Source: Scilla litardierei (Eukaryota; Streptophyta; Magnoliopsida; Asparagales; Asparagaceae). Taken from it: DNA of 64,000 nt. Numbering within the stretch: position 1 is the first letter of the stretch; every line of letters begins with the position of its first letter. A model generated the notes under the pieces. It did not search any database and was not told the DNA's origin. It worked only from the letters and a program-made list of their open reading frames with translations. Location: NCBI GenBank assembly GCA_030789695.1, contig CM061139.1, positions 108,288,837 through 108,352,836 of the forward strand, given 5' to 3'. This document shows, one piece after another, positions 46,906 through 59,102 of the stretch. A program made the position numbers and the translations under genes.

Positions 46906-47585
46906 GTGTAGTTTTAATGGCTTGTTAATCTTGTCCCTTCTTTGATAACACAAGACAACCTCTTAGGTTAGCCATTAAAAATGATTAAAATTTATTACTT
47001 GAATTTTAATGACATGCTATGCTTTGATAAATCATTAACAACAATATTAAAGACCTAATTCCTGATTAGGGTAGTCCTTTAAATGAATTTTCAAATTCTA
47101 ATTGTTATAATTAATTTTCATTAAAGGACTTCGCTTCTAGCGTTGTTAATAATTTATTAAAATCCTAATAACGATTAGGGTAGCACGTGAACCTTATAGT
47201 TGATAAGGACTTAATAAAAGTTATTAAACAAATCCTAAAAATTTTGAATTTAAGGATTCAACTAGTTGATAGGATTAATTAGTTGTTATTAAAAGCTGTT
47301 TAGTCTATGGCATACATACAAAAATGACAAGCTTCATTCAATGGACCATGATCCAGTCAATGTGCTTGGCTAAGAGTTCTGGGTCAACCCTTGCTAGTCC
47401 AAGGGGTAGTGATCCTGGCTTAGTCAATTCCCTGGCTGAGTTCCGCTGGACCGCAATGTCGCGAATCATGATTGTATGACACCCTGGACTATATCTAAGT
47501 CAAATACGTTAATGATCTTTTTCAAGATTAGCCGTAGCCCTCCTTGTTTTAGGGGTTAGTAACTATAGGACCCGCGTTATAGTTG

Positions 47586-48553
47586 TTGAGATACACTCAA
47601 GCTGTAACCTGGCAATCTTGTAGAAACCAACTCCTTAAATACATAAGATGAAATCTTGACTAACCCTAACCGTCGTCTCGTACCCCGAGCGCCGGCGTAA
47701 GTTAAGTCAACGATGTAGTCTGCCTAGATGTAGTCTAAGACCTGACCCAAACCAACGTGTCGTGCATACACCGAGCTGAGGGCAAGTCAGGCTAGACATG
47801 AAAACAAGGGTCCGACTAGACTAGACATTGTGATTTGGATGAGCACACTCATGATCACGAATGGCTAGGGGAAAAACCGATTAAGAGAGTCATATCCGAT
47901 ATGATCGATGAAGAGTCATCTTCCGATCGCAGAGTCAATCAACTTGTTGAGCTACACTCAAGGTTGTTTAGACTCAAGGTGATTGGAACTCTTACCCATT
48001 ATTTTTAATTCGATTAAATCGTTCGTTATTAAGCTTTAAAACGTTCGTAAAAATAGTGGGAGGATATAGATAGATAAAAGCCAATCTACCTATATTTAAT
48101 ATTGAACATATGCTAAATCTAGGGCAAGAATATGTTTACCGAAAGAATCAATTGATAATATTGAAATTAGTTAATTGGTCATAAAGTTGATTAATTGAAT
48201 ATCAAGTTAAATTCTAATTGATGTAATCAAACTATATTCTCATTGACATTAAATGACCTTCTAAAGAACAGACTTAAGAAATATGATTTCATTAAGTTTT
48301 GGGTCCAACAAATAAATTAAAGCTACATGTCACTCGTCTCTATATGAGGCAGCTTGAACATATAGGACATTCAAAGTATGTTTCTCCCTACAACTTGTCG
48401 AGCTACCCTCAAGGTTGTATGGACAAACAATTTTGATCCGCAAAGTTCGAGAATTCGATTAAACCGTTTGAGTCGAATACGAGTGCATGAGCGGTGCAAG
48501 ACTATGTATCCCAACCGGATCTTGAGACAAGCAACTTCTTGAGCTACACTCAA
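47586..48553 (+). repeat. Four dispersed TTGAG-N5-CTCAA stem-loops
   Basis: TTGAGATACACTCAA (47586), TTGAGCTACACTCAA (47947), TCGAGCTACCCTCAA (48398) and TTGAGCTACACTCAA (48539), the last three embedded in CAACTTG..AAGRTTG. Relatives occur in the sister element on the other strand near 24860 and 25320. Confidence 0.75.
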
Positions 48554-48879
48554 GATTGCAAAGCTCAAGCGTTTAGATACATAAGTTGCTTGCATATCTA
48601 TTTATTTATGTTGATATCTAAATGTGATTTAGAAAAGGAAGAAGGCACTTCGAAAAGTCAATTGAGAAAGTTAGTAGAGGCATAAGTAGGAGGAAATGAA
48701 AATGTGACATATTTTGATGTCACGATTTCAAAATAAATTGTTATACAAAAGACGTTTAACACATTTTGACGAATGTCGTCACATTGCTTCTGAAGTAATG
48801 TTTTGTGTTAAGTAATTTGTAAATAACTATACATATATTAAATGTTAATATATAAATACACAAGATAGTAGCAAACTTA

Positions 48880-50253
48880 TATGGTAAAATTAGACTAGGC
48901 CGTATCAAGAGATTAAGCTTCACAAGTCACATAAAGAGGGGTCTGACCTCTCGTATTATGAAGTCTACGGACACTTGTGAGTCTTAGCCTCTTAGATACA
49001 ATGGCCGAAACTCATCTGTGAGACAGTGGGAGAATGAGTTGTCGAACTCAGTCTAGTACATACTGATGTACCAGAGTCTAGATTAACCAAAATAAGTTAT
49101 TCGTAAGTTTTATTAAGACACGTGTTCTTGATGAAACACAAGTCTGATAAAATAAAGAAACGAAATGACTAAAGTATTTAACTGATTCGATTAGATCGAA
49201 TGGTCAAATACTTAGCTAAATAAAATCTTGTGTAATTAAAAGAAAATGTGATTTTCTCTCAGATCAAGTCTGTTAACACATCGGTGTGTTAAAAGGTATG
49301 AATCACACTTAATTAGATTTAGTGTGATCCATTGTAAGTGACTCTGAGCTAAGTCCTCCCTCTGGGTTAAGTCCCAAATAGTAATGCCTAGGTTTTGATA
49401 AAGTTCTATGAGAACATTATCAATAAGATATTCATTAAATCAAACATGAGGAAGTTGTATATTTACTCGAATTTCGTAAGACGAAAAGTCGAGTTAAGAC
49501 ATCATAACTAATGATGACTTAGTCAACTTTTAGGATGAAATCCGGAGTAGTAACTCCGATTTAAAACTTGATGCAGGTCCGTGTGCGTAAATAAATTTGA
49601 GAATTTAGTTTACGTGCCCAAGGAAAATGTTTCCTCACTTACTGCAAGTAAATCTTTAAGTTGAAAGATTGGTGCAGAAAAGAAAAAGTGAAGTACAATA
49701 ATGTTGGACGGGAACGGTTTTCATCCTAATTTCTTTAAAACGGATTATGATGAAACCGGTTTCGCCAACAGATGTGTACAGATCTACTCGGACCAAACTC
49801 GATGTAAACGCTCAAGCTGACCATGAAAATTTGAGCATTCACTTATAAGTTCGTTTTTCTAAATATGATTTAGACGAACCAACTTATATGAATTGGCCAT
49901 AAAGTTTTCAAGGTCAGTGGGAGCGTATAAATTACATGCGAATCATCAAATGGATGGAACATCATTTTGACAAAGTAATCAAAAGGTTTGATACTTTATC
50001 AAGAAGAGATATGAGCCATTTAAAATGACCAATAACTAATTTAAAATTATTATCGTAAGGTACGATGAACTGGATAAGATCCAGGGAAATAAAATATTAT
50101 AGATTCCGATAGACCAAATGAATTATTTTGAATGAGATTCAAATGGTTGGTCTGACATAAACATAGAAACCCCTTAAGTCTATAGTGTAGACGGTTTTAG
50201 CTGATCCACTCACGAAGGCTCTATCACATGAAGTCGGGAAAACTTATGTGTAA
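48880..50253 (+). pseudogene. Fossil copia pol
   Basis: Readable islets in copia order: GAG-pre-integrase-like GLTSRIMKSTDTCES (48940-48984); integrase-like VFLMKHKSDKIKKRND (49122-49169), matching the conserved YLMKHKSE; and the Pol C-terminus ADPLTKALSHEVGKTYV with stop (50200-50253). RT cannot be read. The distance from the first islet to the end, 1.3 kb, is well short of a whole pol, so there were deletions. No product is expected. Confidence 0.75.
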
Positions 50254-50290
50254 AAACGGTATAAGATGACGAGATAAATGGGCCTGAGTG

Positions 50291-50301
50291 CAAGTGGGAG
50301 A
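50291..50301 (+). other. Polypurine tract of copia derivative
   Basis: CAAGTGGGAGA directly precedes the TGTAGG of the 3' LTR. Confidence 0.85.
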
Positions 50302-52840
50302 TGTAGGAATATGATGCCCTCGAGGCCATTTATTCCTGTGTGAATAGCACAAACATCTTGTTCGAAATAACAGTAAGCTGTTTGGTAATAATTTATCTAA
50401 GTTATTTTATAATCAGATATCGACTTAGGTAAAGTCCTGAGACTTTATGCAAGGTCAAACGGGTATCGAGATGAGTATCTCGATCATGGAGAAACGTTTG
50501 ACCGTCTGTAGCATAAGTCTGAAATGGTTCGTGGTCATAGATGTTTCGAGACAAGGATATCGAAACATCGGATAGACCATTGTATCTTAGTCTTCACCGT
50601 TTAGCGGTGGCGATGATCTCATGATCGCTTGACTTGGCGAAGTCGAAGACGAGACACAGGTGCTCATTAGAATGAGTTCACTGAACGATCCACTAGAGTT
50701 ATCATATGGTTACATTGACCAATCTGTCAGTGATAACTCTGAGTGATGATAGGATAGTTGGTCTTTTGACTTGAGGTCATTTTGACAAACCTGTGCGTGA
50801 ACGGTGCCACTTAGATCAACTGACCTAGCTTCGAGGCAAGGCCTGTCAAAAGGTCTTTTGATTGGGTGTCACTTGAAACGTACGAGGCGAGTAATGACCA
50901 AGAGAGGATTCGTCTCTCCCGGTCAATGGGAGTTAGTGTCGTAGAGTTAGTTCGGTCTTTAGTAAAAACTCTGCGCAGAGTATGTTGGAAGAAGTCCAAC
51001 ATTAGTTGACTAAAGATTGATCGAAACTAACCGGAGTCAAGTTATTGGGGTTGACAGTTTGACCGTACCCCAGACTTGATCTACACGACACAGTTTAGAC
51101 GAAAAGACTATAACTACGGAATTCATCACGGAAACAGTCAGGTGGTCCCGACAATACTCATGTCAATGAGTCAACCACATAATGATGATTCCTGAAGCAG
51201 GGACGGCAACCACTGCTCGTGGTCACTGCCGTATAGGGCTTCGAGCCCAACCTGTTGTAAGGGTCAGGCTGTAGGGTCTCACACAGAGTGCAACGCTTCG
51301 TCTAGTAATAGGTAGAAAATAGTTAGGGAGAATATTTGCATTTAGTGCAAAAGAAGAAATAATTGCATTTGATGCAATATGATAATTTAAGCTTAGATAG
51401 GGACTATTTTGTATTTGATGCAAAGTCGATTAAATGTGTATTAAATTGTTTAATACAATATTTAATAAAATAAACGCAAGGAAAAGTTCACGGGTAAGAC
51501 GGGAATGTCCCGGTCTAGACCCAGGTTCGAACGGCGTCCAAATCGGACACCGGATGCTCAAGTTAGAGCCAAAACAGACCCAAAGAATAAAGCCCACAAC
51601 TTAAACTGCATTTGATGCAGAATTAATTGGGGCAGACGTGGGCCCGGCCCAAAGGCCAGGCCACTACAGCCGCAAAGAAAAGGGGGCGCCACGTGGCGCC
51701 CCCCGGTTGGCCGCAGCCAGGCGCTTATGCGCCTGGCAGTAACGCGGGCCCGGGCTTTGCCCGGGCCCGGAACAGTGCGTGCCCGTGCTTTTGCACGGGC
51801 ACGTCAGCACGCGCACAGAGGCGCGTGCAGCGCACGCGCCTCGAGGCGCGTGCGCTGCACGCCGCCTGGCGCAGGCGGGGCCCACAGCTGCCTAGGGCAG
51901 CGTGATTCTGCTGGCGGCTGCTGTTTTGCGTTTTGGGTGGCTTTGGGCTGATCTTTGGACACTCAATTGGAGGGTCAAACGAACTCCGATTGACGAACGG
52001 TTTTTTCCTATGCGTTCACCGTTGAACACCCGTCGTATTGATAGGTTGTATCAATCTTGAAGCTCAACGGTGAGTGAGTTAAAATTCACGGAAGTTTGCA
52101 CTTTGTGAAGTGCAAACTAACTTGATTTAATTAACTCTAATTTTTAGTCCCACATCGGAAATTGAGTAGAGGGGAGGGGTCAGCCGCCTATATAAATAGG
52201 GGTCTGCCCCCTTCCTCTAAACTCGTCCCAAGCTCTAGATCTGAGCGGCTCTCGTAAATGTTGGAGCACGCTCGGATCTAAGCTTAAATAAATATTTCTC
52301 TATCTCCCTAAAATTCTGCCTTACTCCTGCGGGCTCTAGCAAAGCCACAAAGGAGTTCGGATTCTGGATCCGAAATCTTGGCGGAGGTTTCACTCGCGTG
52401 AAACTTTCTTCGGCGGTTGGTTGGCTCGGCGGCACGGGGATTGATCGCCTCGGGATGCGGAGCGGTTCGAGGAGCGGTTCGGGGAGCGGTTCAAAGGAGC
52501 GGCTCGGCGTGGGACGGGAGCAGCTCGGAAGACGGCGCGGAACATCTCGCCTGCCCCAGGGCTGAGATTCCGGGTATGTGGTTAAAGTATTTTTAGCATT
52601 AGTTTAGTTTAATCGCAGTAGGCTAGATCCTTCTTGGGATGGTCAGACCCATCCCAAGTCGGCATAGATCTTGGCATAGGGTCTTGGACCTTAGGGCCAA
52701 GTTAAAATTGTTTTAACTTGCAAGTTAATTTAGATTAACTGTTTTTCTTCCGCTGCTTTTTTATTTTCCTGTCTATGTTCCGTCCGACTTAGGACGGGAC
52801 TAGAGTTTTTGTGCCCTAAGGGACCGCGCAATCCCCTACA
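50302..52840 (+). repeat. 3' LTR of copia derivative
   Basis: 2539 bp, almost identical to 43806-46343. Its hairpin cassette is 51682-51901, with the first palindrome one G-C pair longer (22 nt). Confidence 0.95.
51682..51901. repeat. Seven-hairpin cassette, 3' LTR copy
   Basis: Same seven stems as 45186-45404. The only change is one extra G at its left edge, which pairs with a C already present on the right. Confidence 0.95.
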
Positions 52841-53499
52841 GTGACGGCATACCCCTAAGGATTTATTCCTATTTCATTAATTGCCTGAGTAGACTTCGGG
52901 ACATATATTCTATGAGAAATAATAAAATACAATCAAAATATTCCTTAAACAAGGAATCCTACTAAACGGTTGTCTTTGCATCTTTAAAAGAGTAAAGAAA
53001 ATGATTTGGGAAAGACTCGAATCTCATCGGATCTCCTGAAGAGAAACCAAAATATCTATTTAAGCGTAATATGATATGCAATACCTGTTGAGTATTGATT
53101 CCCCGGATTTGGTTTTGGATGATGAGCAAACATAAATATAGTAAACTAACTCTTTGTGAGCGCAGTTATGGAGATCGTCGCCAAAAGAATACATACATCA
53201 AAAGCGACGTCTCAAGACTTCTCACTACGCGTGATCGTGTGCTTGAAGCTTTGTTGAAGCTCAAGGACCATTATTGAAGTCAAGAGTGAAAATCGAAGCT
53301 TTGAAGACGGTTCGTCATGTTTTATCTTTTGTCTTCTAGCTTCATAGAATAGAATGTTAAGTCTTGAGTAGGACTTACATTATAATCTTCATTTCGCTCA
53401 TATCTTAGAGCTAGGATTATCTTAGAAGCCATTAGAAACTTTCCCGAAGCCTATCGCTTCTTCCCTCGGCTTCTAGTGCAGCTTAGTTGGTTCAAGTAG

Positions 53500-54012
53500 A
53501 AGAACCAACCGACTAGATGACGATCTAGTCGGTCGGTAATTCCTCTTGAACCGACTAGATGTCCTTGCTCAATTCAGCCTGTCACTGTTGATCAATTAGT
53601 CGGTCAAAGAAGGTTCACCGACCGACTAGATAATGATCTAGTCGGTTAGGAATCCTTCTCAGACCGACTAGTTATCATTGCCTGATTTCAGCCTGAGCTA
53701 CTGTTTACAGTTAGTCGGTCAAAGAACAACGACCGACCGACTAGTTGTGAAACTAGTCGGTTGAAACTTGTTCTTAAACCGACTAGCTGTATTTGAATCC
53801 AGCCTATACTATTTCAACTCTTAGTCCGTCAAAGAACACTCACCGACCGACTAGTTGGCAAACTAGTCGGTTGGCAAGTCTTCTTAGACCGACTAGTTCA
53901 TATCGCCTGGAATTCTCTTTATTGGCTGTTCAGCTGTTAGTCGGTTCATGTTGAATCACCGACCGACTAGTTGAGAAACTAGTCGGTCAGTGATCCTTCT
54001 TAGACCGACTAA
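53500..54012. repeat. DRE-rich inverted-repeat array, SIRE-like LTR
   Basis: Five units of about 115 bp with TTAGTCGGTC, spacer, ACCGACCGACTAG, 8 bases, CTAGTCGGT, spacer ending GTTCTT or CTTCTT, then GACCGACTAG. I count about 23 ACCGAC/GTCGGT cores. The units align with the Tekay array when both are read toward their TATA boxes. Confidence 0.9.
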
Positions 54013-54066
54013 CTGCTTCAGAAATATGACCGTTGGGAATCTTTTGAGCACGATTTTTCTTGCCTC

Positions 54067-54074
54067 TATAAATA
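54067..54074 (+). promoter_or_regulatory. TATA box of SIRE-like LTR
   Basis: TATAAATA, 55 bases after the array, the same spacing class as the Tekay LTR (45 bases). Confidence 0.65.
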
Positions 54075-55772
54075 CAAACCTGATTCGTTTGAGGCAAAGT
54101 CAGAGGTCCATTATCCAAGTTATTTCAGACCTAAGAGAAGAGTTTTCTCAAGCTATTTCTAAGCTCTCTCTTCTCACCAAGAATCTCTCCCTCACTCTTT
54201 GAGCCAAATTCCTCAAGAGAGATTCTCTCCATTGTGAGCCTCTTAAGCGAAGAGCTTGATTCTAGTCACCATCCTCCATCATAGACTTCGATCGCTGATC
54301 ATATTGGTGGAGCTTCGGTTTGATGACATCTTCTTCCTCAAAATCCATCTTGCCCTAATTTGGTAAGCTATACTCAAGGCATAGGTTTTTGTGGTAAGTG
54401 TTTCATTATTTCATCGCATTTGATATTTGAATTGTGTCTCTCGGTTGTGAGAGAGGTTGTGATCCCGGGTTGTGGGAGTCCCATTTATATTGTGTATGAT
54501 TTGGTCTTGTGAAGGTTTTTCACAAGAATTTCATAGTGCAAAATCTTGGGTTAGTGGTTTCTAACTCAAGTATCCAGAGGGGATCTGAGTGGTTGGGACG
54601 TAGGATCACCGGGAACAAGTCGGGGAGACTTGGGTGGATCCGAACCCGTTAATTCATTTGTTTGTGTTGTCTATTTCTTGTTGATTGTTGTCTATTCCGC
54701 ATTGTCGTTTGTATCTTGCACAATAGTTAGGAATAACACTCTTAATTATTTTAAGTACTATTCACCCCCCCTCTAGTACGTGTGCAGTAGCTACGCAGGG
54801 CATTACAAGACCTAGGAAAAAATAAAGACACGTCTTGGCTTACAGACTTATCATCCTGAAGATGAAAATATCATCCTGAACATGAAAATCATATGACATT
54901 AAACTTCATACACTTGAAGTTGATGAAGAAATATGGACCATTTTAATCCACTAAATACACCTATAGGTTGTATGGATTTACATAAAGATGCCTTCCGTCC
55001 GCTGGAAGATGGAGAGGATATACTAGGGCCTGTAGTACCTTACCTAAGTGTCATCGGAGCACTTCTTTATCTGGCAAACTGCACGTATCCCGATATAGCA
55101 TTCGTAGTAAACCTACTAGACAGATACAGTGCAGCGTCCACAAAACGTCACTGGACCGGAGTTAAGCAGCTTTTGCGCTACCTCCAAGGGTCAATTGATC
55201 TAGGATTATATTACCAGAAAGGTGTATCCTCCACTTTGATTGGTTATGCGGATGCATGTTACAGATCCAATCCCCACACTGAAAAGTCATAGATTGTGTT
55301 CGTGTTCACCTACGGAGGAACGACTATCTCCTCGAAATCTGTGAAGCAGACCACAATAGCAATCGCATCCAATCACTCTGAGCTCCTGGCGATCCATGAG
55401 CAAACAGATAATGTTTCTGGCTACGTTTAGTTTTACACCACATCCTAGTGACGACAGACCTGAAGAATGGTGACCTTGAGCCAACCGCTATGTTTGAAGA
55501 CAATGCAGCCTGCATAGCTCAACTACGGGTTTGTTACATCAAGGGTGACAGGAGGAAGCACATCTCCTCCAAGTTATTTTGGACACACAAGCTACAGGAG
55601 AAGAAACATGTCAACGTGCAACAAATTTTGTCATGTAACAACTTAGCCGACCTATTTACTAAAGCACTACATCGATGTACTTTTAGAAAACTTGTAAATG
55701 GGATTGGGATGAGACGACTGAGAGACCTAGAAGCCTGAAGCTTGAACACACCATGTGGAGTTCAATGTAGAG

Positions 55773-56045
55773 TTGTACTCTTTTCCCTTAGCTATCTGGT
55801 TTTTCCATCGGGTTTTCCATAGCCAGAGGTTTTAACGAGGCAACCACATTAGCTCTGGATCCAGGAGTATCCACCCCTAGTGATATTCACAGGTCATGAG
55901 AAGTTAAGGAGACTTGTACTCTTATTCCTTAGCTATTGGTTTTCCCACTGGGATTTCCCATAGCCAAAGGTTTTAACGAGGCAAATCTCACCAACTCGGG
56001 ATCCAGAGGTATCCAACCCCGTGATACTCATAAACATTGTGAATC
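55773..56045 (+). repeat. Two ~141-bp repeats before copia purine tract
   Basis: TTGTACTCTT.. units start at 55773 and 55914; both include CCTTAGCTAT, GGTTTTAACGAGGCA and GGATCCAG. The word GGTTTTAACGAGGCA is common between pol and the 3' LTR in plant retroelements. Confidence 0.85.
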
Positions 56046-56085
56046 TTGAAGTATTCATATGTCGAGTTTACAATGATGTATGGAT

Positions 56086-56094
56086 AAGGGGAAG
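56086..56094 (+). other. Polypurine tract
   Basis: AAGGGGAAG just before TGTTATGAATGGGC, the likely LTR start. Confidence 0.7.
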
Positions 56095-56221
56095 TGTTAT
56101 GAATGGGCTTATGTTGGCCCCATATGAGGCCCAAGTAGGGCTGTGTGTCGACCACCATGAAACCCTAATACTTTAAAGTACAATGCAATGGACTCACGTA
56201 GCCACCATCATTCCAACAACA
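56095..56221 (+). repeat. Short or truncated copia LTR
   Basis: It begins TGTTATGAATGGGC and could end at CATTCCAACAACA (56221), giving TGTT..AACA ends and only about 127 bp. Either this is a very short LTR or the LTR is truncated; no second copy is available to decide. Confidence 0.4.
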
Positions 56222-57669
56222 AGGAAAAAGAGTAAAAGTTAACATAATTTAAGGAATTTTTTAATTTGAGATAGAGAAAGACACAGAAATAAAACTAGTA
56301 TTTCTTATTTAAATATGAAAGAGTAGATTAAAGTTATTAATTCTAAGAGAGGCGCTGATGATTTTTTTCCCTTTTTTTCACTTTAAGATAGAATGAAGCA
56401 AAATATCAAAGAAGCAGAACCTAACAATATGAGTAGTACCATAAATGTTAATGGCATTAGCATAACGCAGACACACTAACGCAAATAAAAAATGGATTAA
56501 TTGACTGAAACCGATCGATTGATAGGCAAAAGGGTGAGCATAAAGATATACAAACACACCAAAAGAACACCAACAGATTGTGTGACGTCACTTGTAATAA
56601 AAGTTATCTCCTATGGTAGACTAATAAATCCCAAGTCATAATAAGATGATTTAAAAGACCAACAAGTTGATCCATTGCTACGTGAGAATTTTATTGAAAG
56701 GGAATAACGTTTATTCGATGATCGCGATGCATTCCACCTTTGCCTAGATTTTGCCAACCCATACTGCTAGTAGGACCGACAGATCATTTAAGTATATTAT
56801 TGGGTGCTGGCAATGCCAATATTTGATCTAAGTAGTCAATAATGGAGTTTTGATCAATCGACCAGAGAGGGTATATATAATGGTAGTGGATATGGTGAAG
56901 GAGACGGAGGGATTTGAGAAGGTGAATAGACTGAGAGGGAGAAATGAGGTGACACAAAAAAGAGACCAAGTTATTAGTTGATAATGAGAAAACCACCCAA
57001 ACCTTTTAAGTTACATAACCAGGGTTTTAATTTAATAATCAGTTAAATTCCTAAGAGGATGAAAAAGACGGACATAATCTCTTGGACAGATTACAAAACT
57101 GTCACTTTGTATAACAGCTACCATTGATAAGCAACCAAAATAAACGCAGCCGGGATCAAAGATCCAACAAATCTTCGAGACACAGTACTCAAACACTTAC
57201 ATACGCAAAGGCCATTGGAACACTCCAAATTATAATGAGCTGGATCGAGTCTGAAGAGGTCAACCCACGTAACCCCTTGATTTTCCCCCTATAGCAAGCA
57301 CGATCAAACACATGAATCAACAAAAGTTATTAATTCTGAAAGAGAAGCAAATAATTTTTTCATTTCTGTTTTTACTTTAAGATAGAATGAAGCACAAAAT
57401 CAAAGAAACAGAGCTTAACGTGAATATTACTATAAATAGTAATGACATTAGCATACCACAAACACACCAACACAAATAAAAATGGATCAATCGTAAAAAA
57501 GATAACAAAATGAATGTCTAAATATTTAACTAACAACTATTTAATTATAATTAAAAAGTAACATTCGTTCTTGCCCTAAAAAAAAGAAGAAGAAAAGGAA
57601 AAAAAAAGGAAAAAATTAAGGAAATAGAACTAAGGTAATCTATTAGCGTGGTGCGAAAGGCCGGCGGCG
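56222..57669. other. 3' flank of GDSL gene, no gene
   Basis: AT-rich, with two diverged direct repeats: 56331-56510 and 57326-57500 share AAGTTATTAATTCT, ACTTTAAGATAGAATGAAGC, CATTAGCATA and CACAAATAAAAATGGAT in order. The minus-strand ORF at 56784-56996 has no recognisable features. Confidence 0.65.
56331..57500. repeat. Pair of ~180-bp direct repeats 1 kb apart
   Basis: The copies lie at about 56331-56510 and 57326-57500. They flank about 815 bases. They could be remains of LTR-like ends or of a local duplication; no ORF between them supports an element. Confidence 0.7.
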
Positions 57670-59032
57670 CTACTTCAAAATGTCAGATAAGACAGTCATC
57701 ATCATGGTATCCGCAAGAGCTTGGTACGTCGCTTGAGTGGGATGAACCGAGTCCCAGAAGAGGTACTTGGATGGATCTTGACAAATACGCGTGAAAGGGT
57801 TGATTAGACCGCAACCTGGTCCCATCTCAAATCCTCCGAAGCCGCAACAACCGAGTTTCGTCTCCACGAACCCTAAACAAGAAAAAAGATCAAGGCGAAT
57901 TAATGTGGCATGCAGGGAAAAAAGTATCACATGAGAATCATATCCATAGGAGGGGAGGAGCAGAGAGCACAATACCATATTTCTCGGGATGCCGAATCAT
58001 ATCCATAAGCGGTTTATAAATGTCAACGTAGGCGATCCTGGCTGCTGGGAAGGAGGACATCAGCGATTTAATCATAGGCTGCAGCTTTGAGTTATAGGCG
58101 ACGGCGTCGAGATTCTGTTGACGGACGCATGAACGCTGGGTGAGGGTATCCAGCGGAGTGCGCCCTTGCGTGATGCCGGCAAATGTCATCTGCATCGGGA
58201 CACAGCCGATGGGCGGAAGACCGGCTATGGTGAACCTCCGACCGCCCAGTGAAATCAGCCGCTGCAGCAGGAAGACGATGATCATGATGATACGTTTAAT
58301 AATCAAAGATTAATTAAGCATAATGGCTAAAACTTTGTATTTACAAAAAGATATATAGAAGAAGTGACGTGTTTCTAAGGGAGAGAGAGAGACCTGGACA
58401 AGACGCCGCATGCGCCCAAGCAAAAAGTCGTGGTAGCTATTAGGGCTTTTTGTCGTAAAAGCATCAGCGTAATATCTGATCATGTCGTTGGAGCCTGTGC
58501 TGATGACGAACAGGGCATCTTCGACAACCTTGCTGGCCTTCTCTCTCCCCACCAAGCTCGTCAGATGGCTCAAGTACGCCTCGAAGTTCCGCTCTTGATT
58601 CTCGATGCTAGTCGTGAACGACAGGGTCGCAGTCCACTGGTCCAGGCCCGAGCCGGCCGATGCGAAGCTGACGCCGGTCAGAAGGTCGGCAGTTGTTAGG
58701 TTGTTGGCGGCGAAAGGCGGCAGGTATTGCTTGAGGCCGAGAGCAGAGACGAGGAAGTCGGTGATGAGCTTCCCGTTGGAGAACCGGCCCGTGGGGACGT
58801 GGCCGGGGAAGTCGTGGCCGTAAGGGGTGTGGTTCGCCCGCACGAGGGTGTGGATGAAGTTGTTGTTCCCCGAATCGAGGGTCGAATCCCCGAAAGCAAA
58901 GACCGCCGAGAAGCCGTGGGAGGACCTTGTTGGGGTTGGGGTTGCGGCCGCTGGAGCTTCCGAAGAGGGAGAGAAGAGACAGAGGATGAGGAGGAAGGAG
59001 AGACCGAGAACCGTGTTTTTCTGCATCGTCAA
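57670..59032 (-). CDS. GDSL esterase/lipase, secreted (EXL-like)
   Basis: Three exons: 59032-58394, 58261-57976 and 57872-57670, GT..AG introns, 1128 nt, 375 residues, normal for plant GDSL enzymes. A hydrophobic signal peptide opens it (NTVLGLSFLLILCLF, cut near Ala26). Block I FAFGDSTLDSGNNN gives nucleophile Ser50; block II SFASAGSGLD gives oxyanion Gly; block III STGSND gives Asn182; block V DSVHPTQ gives Asp349 and His352. NHTPYGHDFPGHVPTGRFSNGK and LPPIGCVP are typical of the EXL/GDSL group. It should hydrolyse acyl esters in the cell wall or apoplast; the substrate is not predictable. ATG choice: 59032, with a second Met two codons on making little difference. No defect is seen, so likely functional. 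Confidence 0.94.
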
Positions 59033-59102
59033 TAATTAAGTTTCTATTATTTTGCTTCTCTCTCTTCTTGTTTGCTTGTAAGCCGGTGAGGGGTCGGGTG
59101 GG

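Larger units (their letters stand above)
43806..52840 (+). mobile_element. Very recent copia-derived non-autonomous LTR element
   Basis: 9035 bp with TGTAGG..CCTACA ends and a perfect GTGAC target duplication (43801-43805, 52841-52845). LTRs are 2538 and 2539 bp; I see only two differences (an extra G at about 51682 and a G/A at about 44348 against 50845). Primer-binding site and purine tract are intact. The internal 3958 bp code for nothing but fossil copia pol, so proteins must have come from another element. Sister of 20462-38871. Confidence 0.93.
53086..54806 (+). repeat. SIRE-like copia LTR, probably solo
   Basis: It starts TGTTGAGTATTGATT with GGTTTTGGATGATGAGCAAA, the opening style of SIRE/Maximus LTRs. 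It has a TATA box at 54067 and, near the end, TATTCACCCCCCCTCTAG as in those LTRs. The right border (about GCATTACA, 54806) is uncertain and no target duplication was found. No primer site follows; copia RT sequence of another element begins at once. A partner LTR is not in the window. Confidence 0.6.
54807..56094 (+). pseudogene. Copia RT end and RNase H, 3' part of an element
   Basis: From 54933 the frame reads the RT C-terminus (ILGPVVPYLSVIGALLYLAN, CTYPDIAFVVNLLDRYS, KRHWTGVKQLLRYLQG), then RNase H with a stop at 55290-55292 and a damaged middle (YGGTTISSKSVKQTT). After a frameshift near 55448 comes MFEDNAACIAQLRV, KHISSKLFWTHKLQ and NLADLFTKALHRCTFRKL, ending at 55738. Upstream, CTAGGAAAAAATAAAGACAC may be the remains of LGKTKFCLGL. 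The rest of the element is missing on the left. Old and inactive. Confidence 0.88.

Noticed and set aside
58430..59039. Plus-strand ORFs over the GDSL gene
   Set aside because: Antisense to the GC-rich exon 1, which carries all catalytic motifs in the minus-strand frame.
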